A DNA stretch of 64,000 bases from Anaeromyxobacter dehalogenans 2CP-C (lineage in GTDB: Bacteria > Myxococcota > Myxococcia > Myxococcales > Anaeromyxobacteraceae): the NCBI RefSeq assembly GCF_000013385.1, contig NC_007760.1, positions 1,737,001-1,801,000 on the forward strand. Reading direction: 5' to 3'. Each line of letters starts with the position of its first letter. The stretch's first letter is position 1. Both the position numbers and the translations under genes were made by a program. The notes under the pieces were generated by a model. The model searched no databases and was not told the origin of the DNA. It saw nothing but the letters and a program-made list of their open reading frames with translations. Positions 1-10,030 of this stretch are shown here, in pieces.

Positions 1-1
1 C

Positions 2-382
2 GAGACGCTGGGCGGGCCGCCGACGCCGGGCATCGGCTTCGCGCTCGGCGAGGAGCGCCTCTCCATGATCCTGGAGAAGGTGGGCCGCGCCGCGCCGGAG
101 CGCCGGCCGGCGGTGTTCTTCGTCAGCGCGGACGCGACCGGCGCGCTCGAGGCGCTGCGGCTCGCCGCCGCGCTGCGCCGCGCCGGGATCGCCTGCGAGC
201 TCGATCCGCGCGGCGGCAAGATGAAGGCGCAGTTCAAGCAGGCGGAGCGGGTCGGCGCGCGCTGGGCGGTGGTGCTCGGCGGGAACGAGGTCGCGACCGG
301 CCAGGCGAAGCTGAAGGACCTGCAGACGCGCGAGGAGACGCCCATCGCGCTCTCCGACCTCGCCGCGCGGGTCGCGGGGTAG
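2..382 (+). CDS. hisS: Histidyl-tRNA synthetase, C-terminal part (5' end outside the window)
   Basis: Charges tRNA-His with histidine in the cytoplasm. Only the last 126 residues are visible. They begin in the class II catalytic core: the motif PGIGFALGEERL is the conserved HisRS segment near motif 3. They continue through the C-terminal anticodon-binding fold (roughly residues 37-126 of the fragment), with the typical KAQFKQAERVGARWAVVLG stretch. The gene ends 5 bp before the next reading frame, so it probably heads a co-directional hisS-388-miaA run. The upstream part is missing because of the window edge, not because of a lesion. Confidence 0.93.
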   Translation, partial: ETLGGPPTPGIGFALGEERLSMILEKVGRAAPERRPAVFFVSADATGALEALRLAAALRRAGIACELDPRGGKMKAQFKQAERVGARWAVVLGGNEVATGQAKLKDLQTREETPIALSDLAARVAG

Positions 383-387
383 CCGCC

Positions 388-939
388 ATGCCGCTCGCGC
401 CCCTCGCCGCGCTCGCGCTCGCCCTCGCCGCCGCGCCCGCGGCGGCCCCCGCCGCCGCGCCGGCCGCCGCTCCGAAGCCCGCGCCCGCCCAGGGTCCGGC
501 CCGGGCGCCCGCGCCGGCCGGCGCCCGCCCGGTGGTGCTGGAGGTCTCCGCGGACCGCGGCGTCGCGGCCGCGATCGTCGGGGCCGTGACCGAGCGGCTC
601 TGCGCGGCGGTCGCCGAGGCGGCGAAGGCCGACGCGATCTGCCCGGACGGCGCCCCCGAGCTGGAGGTGGTCCAGCGCGCCGAGGCGCTCGGCGCCTGCC
701 GGGGCGAGGACTGCCCGCGCACGGTGGCCGAGGCGCTCGAGGCGGATCGCCGCGTGCTGGCGCGCCTGGAGCGCGACGCGGCGGGCGGGCTGCGGATCAC
801 GGTCCGGCTGCTCGGCGCCGCGGGCGTGCCGGTCGCCTCCGCGGCGGCGCCGCTGCCGGAGGACCTCGAGCCGCTGCTCGCGCGCGCGGCGTCGCTCGTG
901 CCGGGGCTGTTCGAGGCGCGGGGCGCCGGGGCCCGCTGA
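388..939 (+). CDS. Secreted Ala/Pro-rich hypothetical protein
   Basis: A 183-residue protein with a hydrophobic N-terminal signal-like segment (about residues 3-18), an Ala/Pro-rich linker to about residue 45, and a compact C-terminal domain. The domain has a Cys pair in the pattern ACRGEDCP, followed by helices and a strand-rich LARLERD..GGLRITVRLL segment. This resembles the periplasmic domains myxobacteria place behind Ala/Pro linkers (single-Cys-pair domains near CsgG-like lipoproteins), but I do not recognise a named family. It lies 5 bp after hisS and its TGA overlaps the miaA ATG by one base, which implies co-translation. Function unknown. Confidence 0.7.
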   Translation: MPLAPLAALALALAAAPAAAPAAAPAAAPKPAPAQGPARAPAPAGARPVVLEVSADRGVAAAIVGAVTERLCAAVAEAAKADAICPDGAPELEVVQRAEALGACRGEDCPRTVAEALEADRRVLARLERDAAGGLRITVRLLGAAGVPVASAAAPLPEDLEPLLARAASLVPGLFEARGAGAR

Positions 940-1838
940 TGCGGCTGGTGTTGGTCGCCGGACCGACCGCGTCCGGCAAGACCGCGCTCGCCGTCGCGCT
1001 GGCGCAGCGGCTCGGCGGCGAGATCGTCAACGCCGACTCGCAGCAGGTCTACCGCGGGCTCGACGTCGGCACCGCCAAGCCCACCGCCGAGGAGCGCGCC
1101 GCCGCCCCGCACCACCTGCTCGACCTCGTCGAGCCGGGGGAGGGGATGGACGCGGCCCGCTTCGCGGCGCTCGCCGACGCGGCCATCGCGGACATCGCGG
1201 CGCGCGGGCGCGTGCCCATCGTGGCGGGCGGCACCGGGCTCTACGTGAGGGCGCTGCTGCACGGCGTGGTGGAGGCGCCCGGGCGCGACCCCGAGCTGCG
1301 CCGGGCCCTGGAGGCAGAGGCGGCGCGCGACGGCCGGCCGGCGCTCCACGCGCGGCTCGCGGCGGTGGACCCCGCCGCGGCGGCGCGCATCCGCCCGAAC
1401 GACCTCGTGCGGGTGGTGCGCGCGCTGGAGATCGCCGCCGGCGGCCGGACGCCCTCCGAGCTGTACCAGGCGCACGCCTTCCGCGAGGACCGCTACGACG
1501 CGGCGCTGCTCGCGCTCGATCCCCCGCGCGCGGAGCTGCACGCGCGCATCGACGCCCGGGTCCGCGCCATGTTCGCGGGCGGCCTGCTCGAAGAGGCGCG
1601 CGCGCTCGCCGCCCGCTTCGGCGGCGCGCTGCCGGCCCGGCTGCCCATCGGCTACGCGGAGGCGGCGGCGCACCTGCGCGGCGAGCTCGACCTCGAGGAG
1701 GCGATCCGGCGCGTCCAGGTCGCGCACCGCCGCTACGCGCGACGCCAGGTGATCTGGCTGCGCAAGGAGCGCGGCGTCGTCTGGATCGCCCCGCCGTACG
1801 ACCCGGAGGCGTTGGCGCGCCGCGTCGAAAAGCGCTGA
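939..1838 (+). CDS. miaA: tRNA dimethylallyltransferase
   Basis: Transfers a dimethylallyl group to N6 of A37 in tRNAs that read UNN codons. The 299-residue protein has the P-loop GPTASGKT at residues 8-15, the conserved DSQ triad at 33-35 (D33 is the family catalytic base), VGTAKPT near 46-52 and GGTGLYVRALL near 95-105. The C-terminal half carries the RRQVIWLRKE segment, matching MiaA. Length is normal. The ATG shares one base with the preceding TGA (TGATG). Its dimethylallyl-diphosphate substrate comes from the MEP pathway, whose last enzyme (ispH) is also in this window. Confidence 0.96.
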   Translation: MRLVLVAGPTASGKTALAVALAQRLGGEIVNADSQQVYRGLDVGTAKPTAEERAAAPHHLLDLVEPGEGMDAARFAALADAAIADIAARGRVPIVAGGTGLYVRALLHGVVEAPGRDPELRRALEAEAARDGRPALHARLAAVDPAAAARIRPNDLVRVVRALEIAAGGRTPSELYQAHAFREDRYDAALLALDPPRAELHARIDARVRAMFAGGLLEEARALAARFGGALPARLPIGYAEAAAHLRGELDLEEAIRRVQVAHRRYARRQVIWLRKERGVVWIAPPYDPEALARRVEKR

Positions 1839-1880
1839 GAAGCCGGTGGGCTGCGCGCGTGCGTTCCGCCGGGGCCGTGC

Positions 1881-1886
1881 TATAAG
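1881..1886 (+). promoter_or_regulatory. -10 box TATAAG of a probable leaderless accA promoter
   Basis: TATAAG ends 6 bp before the accA GTG, so transcription from it would begin at or next to the start codon. No Shine-Dalgarno lies in between and no convincing -35 box is seen. One of several such boxes in the window. Confidence 0.5.
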
Positions 1887-1892
1887 CCGTCC

Positions 1893-2861
1893 GTGTCCAA
1901 GCCAGCCTACGCCCTCGACTTCGAGCGCCCGCTCCTCGCCCTCGAGTCCAAGATCGCCGAGCTGAAGGAGCTCTCCGGCGGCGCCAAGGTCGACTTCAGC
2001 GAGGAGATCCAGAAGCTCGAGAAGAAGGCCCGGAAGCTCCAGGCCGAGATCTTCAGCGACCTCGACCGGTGGCAGACGGTCCAGCTCGCCCGGCACCCGC
2101 AGCGCCCGTACACCCTCGACTACCTGAGGGAGCTGTTCACCGACTTCTTCGACATCGAGGGCGACCGGCGCTTCTCCGCCGACCACTCGATCGTGTCCGG
2201 GTTCGCCCGCTTCGACGGCGAGCCGGTGGTGGTCATCGGCCACCAGAAGGGCCGGAGCACCAAGGAGAACATGCTCCGGAACTTCGGCATGCCGCGGCCG
2301 GAGGGCTACCGCAAGGCGCGCCGGCTGTTCGACCTCGCCAACCGCTTCCGCAAGCCGGTCATCACCTTCATCGACACGCCGGGCGCGTACCCGGGCATCG
2401 GCGCCGAGGAGCGCGGCCAGGCCGAGGCCATCGCGGTGAACCTCGAGGTGATGGCGTCGCTCGAGGTGCCGGTCATCGCGATCGTCATCGGCGAGGGCGG
2501 TTCGGGCGGCGCGCTCGCGCTCGGCGTCGCGAACCGCGTGCTCATGCTGCAGTACTCGATCTACTCGGTCATCTCGCCGGAGAGCTGCAGCGCCATCCTC
2601 TACCGCGACCCGACCAAGGCGCAGAAGTCGGCCGACGCGCTGAAGCTGACGGCGCGCGACCTGGCCGGCTTCGGGATCACCGACGAGCTCATCCCCGAGG
2701 CGCCCGGCGGCGCGCACCGCGACCCGGTGCTCACCGCCAAGAACGTGGGCGACGCGCTCCGGCGCCACCTCGCCGAGCTCCGGAAGCTCACCCCCGAGCA
2801 GCTCGTCACCGACCGGTACCGCAAGTTCCGGGCGATGGGCGTGTTCACCTCGGAGGAGTGA
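1893..2861 (+). CDS. accA: Acetyl-CoA carboxylase carboxyltransferase subunit alpha
   Basis: Alpha subunit of the carboxyltransferase that makes malonyl-CoA for fatty acid synthesis, working with AccD (not in this window). At 322 residues it has the usual AccA length. The N-terminal helical part carries LEKKARKLQAEIFSDL. The crotonase-like core follows, with HQKGR near 114, the oxyanion-loop segment IDTPGAYPGIGAEERGQ near 161-177, and GEGGSGGALALG near 199-210. It starts at GTG directly behind a TATAAG box without a ribosome-binding site. Its last 17 bp overlap the end of the convergent minus-strand gene at 2845. Confidence 0.97.
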   Translation: MSKPAYALDFERPLLALESKIAELKELSGGAKVDFSEEIQKLEKKARKLQAEIFSDLDRWQTVQLARHPQRPYTLDYLRELFTDFFDIEGDRRFSADHSIVSGFARFDGEPVVVIGHQKGRSTKENMLRNFGMPRPEGYRKARRLFDLANRFRKPVITFIDTPGAYPGIGAEERGQAEAIAVNLEVMASLEVPVIAIVIGEGGSGGALALGVANRVLMLQYSIYSVISPESCSAILYRDPTKAQKSADALKLTARDLAGFGITDELIPEAPGGAHRDPVLTAKNVGDALRRHLAELRKLTPEQLVTDRYRKFRAMGVFTSEE

Positions 2862-3237
2862 CGGCGCCGGCGCCGAGCGGGATCCGCTCCTCCGGCGCGC
2901 CCTCCGGGCCCGCCCGCAGCACCGCGTAGGAGCCGGGCCGGGGTCCCGCGGCGCGCACCGCCGGCTCCACCGCGGCCCAGAGCGCCCGCGCGTCCGGGCC
3001 GGCCAGGTGCAGCACGCAGTAGCCGTCGCGCCACTCGTCCCGGACCAGCCGGCCGGCGCCGGCCGCGAGCCGATCCATCAGCGCGTACTCGAGCTCGCGG
3101 AGCCGCTCGCGCTCCGCCCGCGAGCCGTGCGGCCGCTCGTCCAGCCGCAGGTGGACGGTCACCGGCTGCTCCGGCGCCCTCGCCGCGCCGGGCGCGGCGA
3201 GGAGCAGGGCGGCGAGGCCGGCGGCGGCGGCGTGCAC
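2845..3237 (-). CDS. Small secreted hypothetical protein
   Basis: A 130-residue protein on the minus strand. I chose the GTG at 3237 because it begins a plausible signal peptide (AAAAGLAALLLAAPGAARA) and the reading frame upstream of it looks non-coding. The mature part starts with a strand (PVTVHLRLDERP), followed by a basic/acidic helix (SRAERERLRELEYALMDRL) and alternating strands and helices. There is a single Cys. It resembles a small periplasmic alpha/beta domain but no family is recognised. It converges with accA (17 bp overlap) and is divergent from cmk. Codon third positions are G/C as in the neighbours, which supports coding. Confidence 0.55.
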   Translation of the reverse strand: MHAAAAGLAALLLAAPGAARAPEQPVTVHLRLDERPHGSRAERERLRELEYALMDRLAAGAGRLVRDEWRDGYCVLHLAGPDARALWAAVEPAVRAAGPRPGSYAVLRAGPEGAPEERIPLGAGAVTPPR

Positions 3238-3320
3238 CCCGGGATCGTGACGCCGGGGCCCGGCGGCGCCAGTCCGCGAACGGGGACCTCGGCGCGGTCG
3301 CGCCTCCCGGCGGAGAGGGG

Positions 3321-3326
3321 TATAAG
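3321..3326 (+). promoter_or_regulatory. -10 box TATAAG of a probable leaderless cmk promoter
   Basis: TATAAG lies 9 bp before the cmk ATG and no Shine-Dalgarno fits in between. The start point would fall within about 3 nt of the start codon. No clear -35 box. Confidence 0.5.
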
Positions 3327-3335
3327 GGTTCGCCC

Positions 3336-4088
3336 ATGCCCGCCTCCCAGGGCTCCAGCCCCGCCTCCGCGCACCGCCCATTCATCGTCGCGATCGACGG
3401 CCCGGCCGGCGCGGGCAAGTCCACCGCCTCCCGCCAGCTCGCCGCCCGGCTCGGCTTCGCCATGGTGGACACCGGCGCCATCTACCGGACCGTGGCGCTC
3501 GCCGCGACGCTCCGCGGGATCGCGCTCGACGACGACGCCCGCCTGGGCCAGCTGCTCCCGAAGCTCGCCATCCGGTTCGCGCCCTCGGGGCAGCCCGGCG
3601 GCGGCCAGCGGGTCCTCCTCGGCGAGGAGGACGTGTCGGTGGAGATCCGCACCCCGCCCATGTCGCTCGGGGCGAGCAAGGTGTCGGCGCGGCCGGTGGT
3701 GCGGGCCGGGCTGCTGGACCTGCAGCGCCGGCTCGCGCTCGCCGCCGAGAACCGCGGGGCGGTGCTGGAGGGGCGCGACATCGGCACGGTGGTGTTCCCG
3801 GACGCGGACGCCAAGTTCTTCCTGGTCGCCACGCCAGAGGAGCGGGCGCGGCGGCGCCACGCCGAGCTGCTGGCGAAGGGCGATCCCTCCACGTTCGAGG
3901 AGGTGCTCGCCGATCAGCTGAAGCGCGACCGGCAGGACTCCGAGCGCGAGATCGCGCCGCTCCGCCCGGCCGACGACGCGGTGGTGGTGGACACGAGCGG
4001 CACGCCGCTCGAGGCGGTGGTGGACGCGCTCGCCCGCGAGGTGCGCGCGCGCCAGCGCCGGCGCGGGCGGGGCGGGGGCCGGCCGTGA
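3336..4088 (+). CDS. cmk: Cytidylate kinase
   Basis: Phosphorylates CMP and dCMP to the diphosphates with ATP. The 250-residue protein has the P-loop GPAGAGKST at residues 22-30, VDTGAIYRTVAL near 45, the CMP-insert region in the middle, LEGRDIGTVVFPDA near 145 and the LID-type arginines ERARRRHAELL near 168. The first 14 residues are a short extension that most Cmk proteins lack. The start is set by the leaderless-type TATAAG box. The 3' end overlaps the next gene by GTGA, so the two are probably co-translated. In many bacteria cmk precedes rpsA; here rpsA lies 4 kb further on. Confidence 0.95.
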   Translation: MPASQGSSPASAHRPFIVAIDGPAGAGKSTASRQLAARLGFAMVDTGAIYRTVALAATLRGIALDDDARLGQLLPKLAIRFAPSGQPGGGQRVLLGEEDVSVEIRTPPMSLGASKVSARPVVRAGLLDLQRRLALAAENRGAVLEGRDIGTVVFPDADAKFFLVATPEERARRRHAELLAKGDPSTFEEVLADQLKRDRQDSEREIAPLRPADDAVVVDTSGTPLEAVVDALAREVRARQRRRGRGGGRP

Positions 4089-4747
4089 GCGACGGCGCGC
4101 GCACGTACGGGCCGAAGGAGTGCGGCAGCTGCCGGCTGTGGAGGCCCATCCTGGAGGACGCGCGCGGGCCCATCGGCCCGTGCCGCCTCGGCGTGCGCAC
4201 CGGCGACTTCCCCGGCACGGCGCCCGTCTGCGAGCGGTACCTGTCCCGCGAGGCCGCCATCCCGTCCGCGCCGCCGCCCGAGCCGGCGCGCCGCCGCGCG
4301 CGCGCGCCCGGGCCGACCGTGGTCGTGCACCGCGCCCCGGGCCACGGCGCGGCCGCGCCGGCGCCCGCGACCACGTTCTCCGTCCCCCTGCCCGAGGAGC
4401 TGACCGACATGACGCGAGAGGAGTTCGCCCAGGCCATCCGCGAGGCGCTGCGCGAGGACGTGCCCGTCCCGCTCGCGCCCAAGTGGGAAGGCGGCACGGT
4501 GGTGCTGAAGCCCGGCGATCCCGGCACCGCGCCCAAGGAGATCCCGCTCGACAGCCTGTTCCACAAGATCGTGATGATCCGGGACCGGCTGCGGGTGCTG
4601 GAGCAGAAGGTCAACGCGAACGACAAGCTGACCGACACCGAGAAGGTCGAGCTGCAGCAGTACGTGACCCGCTGCTACGGCTCGCTCACGACGTTCAACG
4701 TCCTGTTCAAGGACGAGAAGGACCGCTTCGTCGGCGACAAGGCCTGA
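4085..4747 (+). CDS. Conserved hypothetical protein with N-terminal Cys cluster
   Basis: A 220-residue cytoplasmic protein with no signal peptide. The first 45 residues hold four cysteines (CGSC near 13-16, then single Cys near 31 and 47), a likely metal site of zinc-ribbon or rubredoxin-like type. A basic, Pro-rich linker follows (about 55-95). The C-terminal half is charged and helical with LEQKVNANDKLTDTEKVEL, suggesting a coiled coil or protein-binding segment. It begins at a GTG overlapping the cmk stop (GTGA). I do not recognise a named family and assign no function. Confidence 0.75.
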   Translation: MSDGARTYGPKECGSCRLWRPILEDARGPIGPCRLGVRTGDFPGTAPVCERYLSREAAIPSAPPPEPARRRARAPGPTVVVHRAPGHGAAAPAPATTFSVPLPEELTDMTREEFAQAIREALREDVPVPLAPKWEGGTVVLKPGDPGTAPKEIPLDSLFHKIVMIRDRLRVLEQKVNANDKLTDTEKVELQQYVTRCYGSLTTFNVLFKDEKDRFVGDKA

Positions 4748-4759
4748 GCGGCCCCGCGC

Positions 4760-5713
4760 TCACCGCCCGCGGGTGGTGAGGGAAGGCGGGCTGGAGCAGG
4801 TGCCGGAGAAGGCGCGCTCGGCCTCGGCCACCGCGCGCTGGTAGGCCTTCTCGTAGTCGGCCGCGCGCGGGTCCTTCGCCTTGCGCGCCAGGTCCCAGGC
4901 GGACTGGAACTCGCGCCGCGCGTCGCCGGCGCGCCCGCCCGCCTCGTACGCCTGCCCCAGGACCCCGTGCGCCGCGGGCACGCCCGCGTGGAGCGAGGCG
5001 TTCCGCTCCAGCGTCCGGAGCGCGCCGGCCGCGTCGCCGTCCCTGGCCTGCTGGAGCCCGGCGAGGCGCAGCGCCGGCTCGGGGGGCGGCACCTCCCACC
5101 CGAACCGCGCCGACAGCGCGCGGTAGTGCGCCTCGACCGCGGCCGCCCCGCCGCGCGGGCCGACGTCGCCGCGGGCCACCGGCATGCCCCAGCCCTGGAA
5201 GATGCCGCGCAGCCCGGCCACGGCGGCGGCGGTCACCTCGGGCGCGGCGTCGCCGGCGAGCGGCAGCGGGCGCCAGCCCTCGGGCGTGCCGGCCGGTCGC
5301 CGCCCGGCCACGATCCGCAGCGCCGCCGCCGGGTGGTTGCGCTCCACCCAGGGCGCCACCTCGGGGGCCAGCGCCGCGTCGGCGGCCGGCGAGGCCGAGC
5401 CCGCGCCGGCGGCCGCCGGCGTCACGCCGGCCTCGGCGCGCTCGACCGCCACCAGGATCACCTCCGGCATCTCGCCGCGCCGCGCGAGCCCTTGCGCGGC
5501 CGCGCCCACCGCGGCGAGATCCCGGGCGCCGTCGGCCAGGTAGACCACCGGGAGCCGCGCGCCGGGCGCGGCCTCGGGCGCGCGCACGGTGAGCCGCAGC
5601 GCGGCGCCCGACCGGGCGGGCAGCTCCACCACCCGGTCCGGCGCCGCCGCGGCGGCGCGGCCGGCGAGCGACGACAGGAAGAGCAGGGCGGCGGCGTGAG
5701 ACGGGCGGATCAT
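4760..5713 (-). CDS. Secreted esterase-like protein lacking the nucleophile, with C-terminal TPR-like helices
   Basis: A 317-residue paralogue of the protein encoded just upstream (5770-7098). It has a signal peptide (about residues 1-20), an alpha/beta-hydrolase start with LPVVYLADGARDL, and a C-terminal helical repeat region (AGLQQARDGDAAGALRTLERN..). The region where the active paralogue has the nucleophile elbow GHSLGG reads RIVAGRRPAGTPEG, so no nucleophilic Ser is visible, and about 120 residues are missing from the middle. It is therefore likely a non-catalytic binding protein or a degenerating duplicate. The frame is open and codon use matches the neighbours, so I call it a gene, not a pseudogene. 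The start is the ATG at 5713 at the signal peptide. Confidence 0.72.
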   Translation of the reverse strand: MIRPSHAAALLFLSSLAGRAAAAAPDRVVELPARSGAALRLTVRAPEAAPGARLPVVYLADGARDLAAVGAAAQGLARRGEMPEVILVAVERAEAGVTPAAAGAGSASPAADAALAPEVAPWVERNHPAAALRIVAGRRPAGTPEGWRPLPLAGDAAPEVTAAAVAGLRGIFQGWGMPVARGDVGPRGGAAAVEAHYRALSARFGWEVPPPEPALRLAGLQQARDGDAAGALRTLERNASLHAGVPAAHGVLGQAYEAGGRAGDARREFQSAWDLARKAKDPRAADYEKAYQRAVAEAERAFSGTCSSPPSLTTRGR

Positions 5714-5769
5714 GGAACGCTCCTTCGCGGACTGCGGGTGCTCCGGTGCGCGGCCGGCGGCCGCGCGGT

Positions 5770-7098
5770 TCACTGACCGTGGTGGTGGTGGTCCTCCCAG
5801 CTCCGGTCCCCCGCCTTGCCGCACAGGTTGGGCAGGCCGGGCCAGGTGGGGCTGAACTCGCGGGGCGCGACGCGCGCGGTCGCCGCCTCGAGGTGCGCGC
5901 GGTAGGCGGCGGCGCCCGGGTCCTTGGCGCGCTCGGCCAGCTCGAGCGCCGTCCGGAACGCCCCCTTCGCCTCCTCGAGCCGGTCCGCGCGGGCCAGCGC
6001 CATCCCCAGCACGTCGTGGGCCGCCGCGCTGGCGGGATGCCAGGCCGCGTTCTGCCGCAGGGCCCGGATGCCGTCCTCGAGCTTCCCGTCGCGGATCGCC
6101 TGCCGGCCCGCGGCCTCCACCACAGGCTCGGGCGGCCGGACCGTCCACCCGAGCCGCTCCGAGAGCTTCGCGTAGTGGCGCTCGACCGCCGGGAGCCCTC
6201 CGCCCGGCCCGACGGCGCCCACCGGGGCGGGCATGGTCCACCCGGCGAACACCTCCTTGAAGCCGCGGGAGGCGCCCTCCAGCACCACCGACCAGTGGTC
6301 CTCGCCCGGGAGGTCCAGCGCCGCGACCTGGAGGCCCCCGCCGGCGGCGCTCGCGGCGCCCGCCAGCGCCTTCGCCTGCTTCGCCGCCTCCGGGCCGTCC
6401 TCCGCGGAGACGATCACCATCACGCCGCGCGGCGCGCGGCCGCCCGCCAGCGCCTCGCGGGCGCGCCGCACCGGCTCGCCGCCGTTCCAGGTGAGCGTGG
6501 GCGCGAGCGCCAGCGTCGCCTGGAACAGGCCCGGCCGCGCGAGCTGCGCGTGCACCGCGAGCAGCCCGCCCAGCGAGTGCCCGACCAGCATCCGGAACGG
6601 CTCGGTGCGGTAGGTCCGCTCCACGTGCGGGATGAGCTCGTCCTGCACGAACGACAGGAACCGGTCGCCGCCGCCCGAGGTCTTGAACACCGCGGGCGGC
6701 GCGCCCTCGAACTTGCCCGGCGACGGGGTGAGGTCGCGCATGCGGTCCGGGTGGTCGATGCCGACCAGGAGCACCTCGGGCATGCGCCCGTTCTGCGCCA
6801 GGAACCTCGTGACGGTGGCGAGCACCGCCAGGCTGGGGCTCCCGTCGGTGAAGTAGACCACCGGGTAGCGCCGGCCGGAGGTGGCGTAGCCGGGCGGCGC
6901 GAGCACGACGAAGCTGCGCTCCTCCCCGAGCACCGCCGAGCGGATCCGGAACGCGCCGGACGGCTCCGCCGGCGCGGGGGCGTCGGCGGCCGGCGCGCCG
7001 CCGGCGGGGGCCGGGGCAGGCGAGGGGGCTCCCTGCGCGGCGGCGCCGCCGGTGACGGTGAGCGCAACCAGCGAGGCCACGGCTCCGAGCGTTCGCAT
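5770..7098 (-). CDS. Secreted esterase (esterase D/antigen 85-like alpha/beta hydrolase) with C-terminal TPR
   Basis: A 442-residue exported hydrolase. A signal peptide (about 1-22) and Pro/Ala linker are followed by a putative-esterase fold with YPVVYFTDGSPSLAVL near 95, EVLLVGIDHPDRMRDLTPS near 125 and the nucleophile elbow LVGHSLGGLLAVH near 200 (Ser as nucleophile). A charged EDHWSVVLEG segment near 300 supplies a plausible catalytic His. The last 130 residues form helical TPR-like repeats, and the protein ends in four consecutive His. Siderophore esterases of the Fes/IroE type share this fold, but the substrate cannot be read from the sequence. It lies 56 bp upstream of its degenerate paralogue on the same strand, so the pair looks like a tandem duplication in one operon. 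Confidence 0.85.
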   Translation of the reverse strand: MRTLGAVASLVALTVTGGAAAQGAPSPAPAPAGGAPAADAPAPAEPSGAFRIRSAVLGEERSFVVLAPPGYATSGRRYPVVYFTDGSPSLAVLATVTRFLAQNGRMPEVLLVGIDHPDRMRDLTPSPGKFEGAPPAVFKTSGGGDRFLSFVQDELIPHVERTYRTEPFRMLVGHSLGGLLAVHAQLARPGLFQATLALAPTLTWNGGEPVRRAREALAGGRAPRGVMVIVSAEDGPEAAKQAKALAGAASAAGGGLQVAALDLPGEDHWSVVLEGASRGFKEVFAGWTMPAPVGAVGPGGGLPAVERHYAKLSERLGWTVRPPEPVVEAAGRQAIRDGKLEDGIRALRQNAAWHPASAAAHDVLGMALARADRLEEAKGAFRTALELAERAKDPGAAAYRAHLEAATARVAPREFSPTWPGLPNLCGKAGDRSWEDHHHHGQ

Positions 7099-7231
7099 CG
7101 CCTTCCTCCAGGGCGGTCCAGGGGCGAGAGGCCCGCCCTGCGAACTTCGTGACTCGGAGTAGAGGGGACAACCCCGGCGGTGCGCCACGGATGGAGGGGG
7201 GAGGGTTGCTGGCCGGCGAGGGGGGCGCCGT

Positions 7232-7237
7232 TATATA
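7232..7237 (+). promoter_or_regulatory. -10 box TATATA of a probable leaderless ispH promoter
   Basis: TTATATAG lies immediately before ispH, with 8 bp between the box and the GTG start. The intervening bases contain no good Shine-Dalgarno. No -35 box at 16-18 bp is seen (TTGCTG lies 20 bp away). Confidence 0.4.
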
Positions 7238-7245
7238 GAGGCGCC

Positions 7246-8082
7246 GTGGACGTCAAGATCGCGAAGACCGCCGGGTTCTGCTGGGGTGTGCGCCGCACCG
7301 TAGACAAGGTGATGGAGGTCGCCGACCAGCATCGGGCGCCCGTCGTCACGCTCGGGCCCATCATCCACAACCCTCAGGCGGTCGCCCGCTTCAGCGAGAA
7401 GGGCGTCGGGACCGTGAACGGGATCGGCGAGGTGGCCGACGGGACCACGGTGGTGGTCCGGACGCACGGCGCCGTGCGCGAGGAGCTGGAGCGCGCCGAG
7501 GCGCGCGGGCTCGAGGTGGTGGACGGCACCTGCCCGTACGTGAAGTACCCGCAGGCCATGGCCCAGCGCCTCTCGCGCGAGGGCTACCACATCGTCATCG
7601 TCGGCGACGCGAACCACGCCGAGATCAAGGGCGTCATCTCGTACTCCGAGCAGCCGTGCACGGTGGTGAAGCCGGGCGGCCCGGTGCCGGAGATCAAGGC
7701 GAAGAAGGTCGCGGTCATCGCCCAGACCACCTGCATCGGCGCGGAGTTCGAGCGGGTGGTGGGCGTCCTGGCCCTCCGGCACAAGGAGGTCCGGGCCGTG
7801 AACACCATCTGCAACGACACCGAGGAGCGCCAGGCGGACGCCCGGGCGCTCGCGAGCGAGGTGGACGCGGTGGTGGTCGTGGGCGGGAAGAACAGCGCCA
7901 ACACGCGCCACCTCGCCGAGATCTGCCGCGCCATCCAGCCGCGCACCTGGCACGTCGAGACCGAGGCCGAGCTCGAGGCGGCCTGGTTCGACGGCTGCCG
8001 GGTGGTCGGCCTTTCGGCGGGGGCCTCGACGCCGGACTGGGTGGTCGAGGGGGTGGCGGCCTGGCTGAGGGCGCTCCGCTAG
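7246..8082 (+). CDS. ispH: 4-hydroxy-3-methylbut-2-enyl diphosphate reductase
   Basis: Last enzyme of the MEP isoprenoid pathway, converting HMBPP to IPP and DMAPP with a [4Fe-4S] cluster. Of 278 residues, the three cluster cysteines are visible in TAGFCWGV (C12), DGTCPYVKYPQ (about C96) and NTICNDTEERQ (about C190). RTHGA (about residues 72-76) and the NHAEIKGV segment are also typical. The GTG at 7246 was chosen because family members start a few residues before the AGFC motif; the open frame extends upstream to 7180 but without similarity. ispH stands next to rpsA here, an adjacency found (sometimes as a fusion) in other bacteria. Confidence 0.95.
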   Translation: MDVKIAKTAGFCWGVRRTVDKVMEVADQHRAPVVTLGPIIHNPQAVARFSEKGVGTVNGIGEVADGTTVVVRTHGAVREELERAEARGLEVVDGTCPYVKYPQAMAQRLSREGYHIVIVGDANHAEIKGVISYSEQPCTVVKPGGPVPEIKAKKVAVIAQTTCIGAEFERVVGVLALRHKEVRAVNTICNDTEERQADARALASEVDAVVVVGGKNSANTRHLAEICRAIQPRTWHVETEAELEAAWFDGCRVVGLSAGASTPDWVVEGVAAWLRALR

Positions 8083-8093
8083 CCTGGGCCGCC

Positions 8094-8122
8094 TTGACGC
8101 TGCAATTTCGGACGTGTAGCGT
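8094..8122 (+). promoter_or_regulatory. Sigma-70 type promoter for rpsA
   Basis: TTGACG (8094-8099), a 17-bp spacer and TAGCGT (8117-8122). It lies just after ispH and leaves a 5' leader of about 170 nt before rpsA. The leader is G+C rich, and I see no conserved riboswitch in it. Confidence 0.6.
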
Positions 8123-8300
8123 GCGCACTCCGTAATCTGCATGTGGGCCGGGGTACGCCCGGCGCGCGACGGCCTCTCGATCCCCGGGGGCGCGGCGCGA
8201 AGCACGAGACCAGGGGGCAACGCAGTGGCAACGCCGGCACGATCCAGCCCCGAGATCCGACGGGCGCCGGCGCTTCCCGACAAAAGGTTGGCCTAACCGA

Positions 8301-10007
<1,707 letters not shown>

Positions 10008-10030
10008 CCTCCCGGCGGTCCGGAGCACCT

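Noticed and set aside
234-2768. An 844-codon minus-strand open frame
   Set aside because: Antisense to hisS, miaA and accA, with no protein-like pattern. It is a base-composition artefact.
8123-8300. Riboswitch or attenuator in the rpsA leader
   Set aside because: The leader of about 170 nt is structured only by its high G+C content. I found no conserved riboswitch core and no terminator/anti-terminator pair; S1 autoregulation is possible but cannot be read from the sequence.
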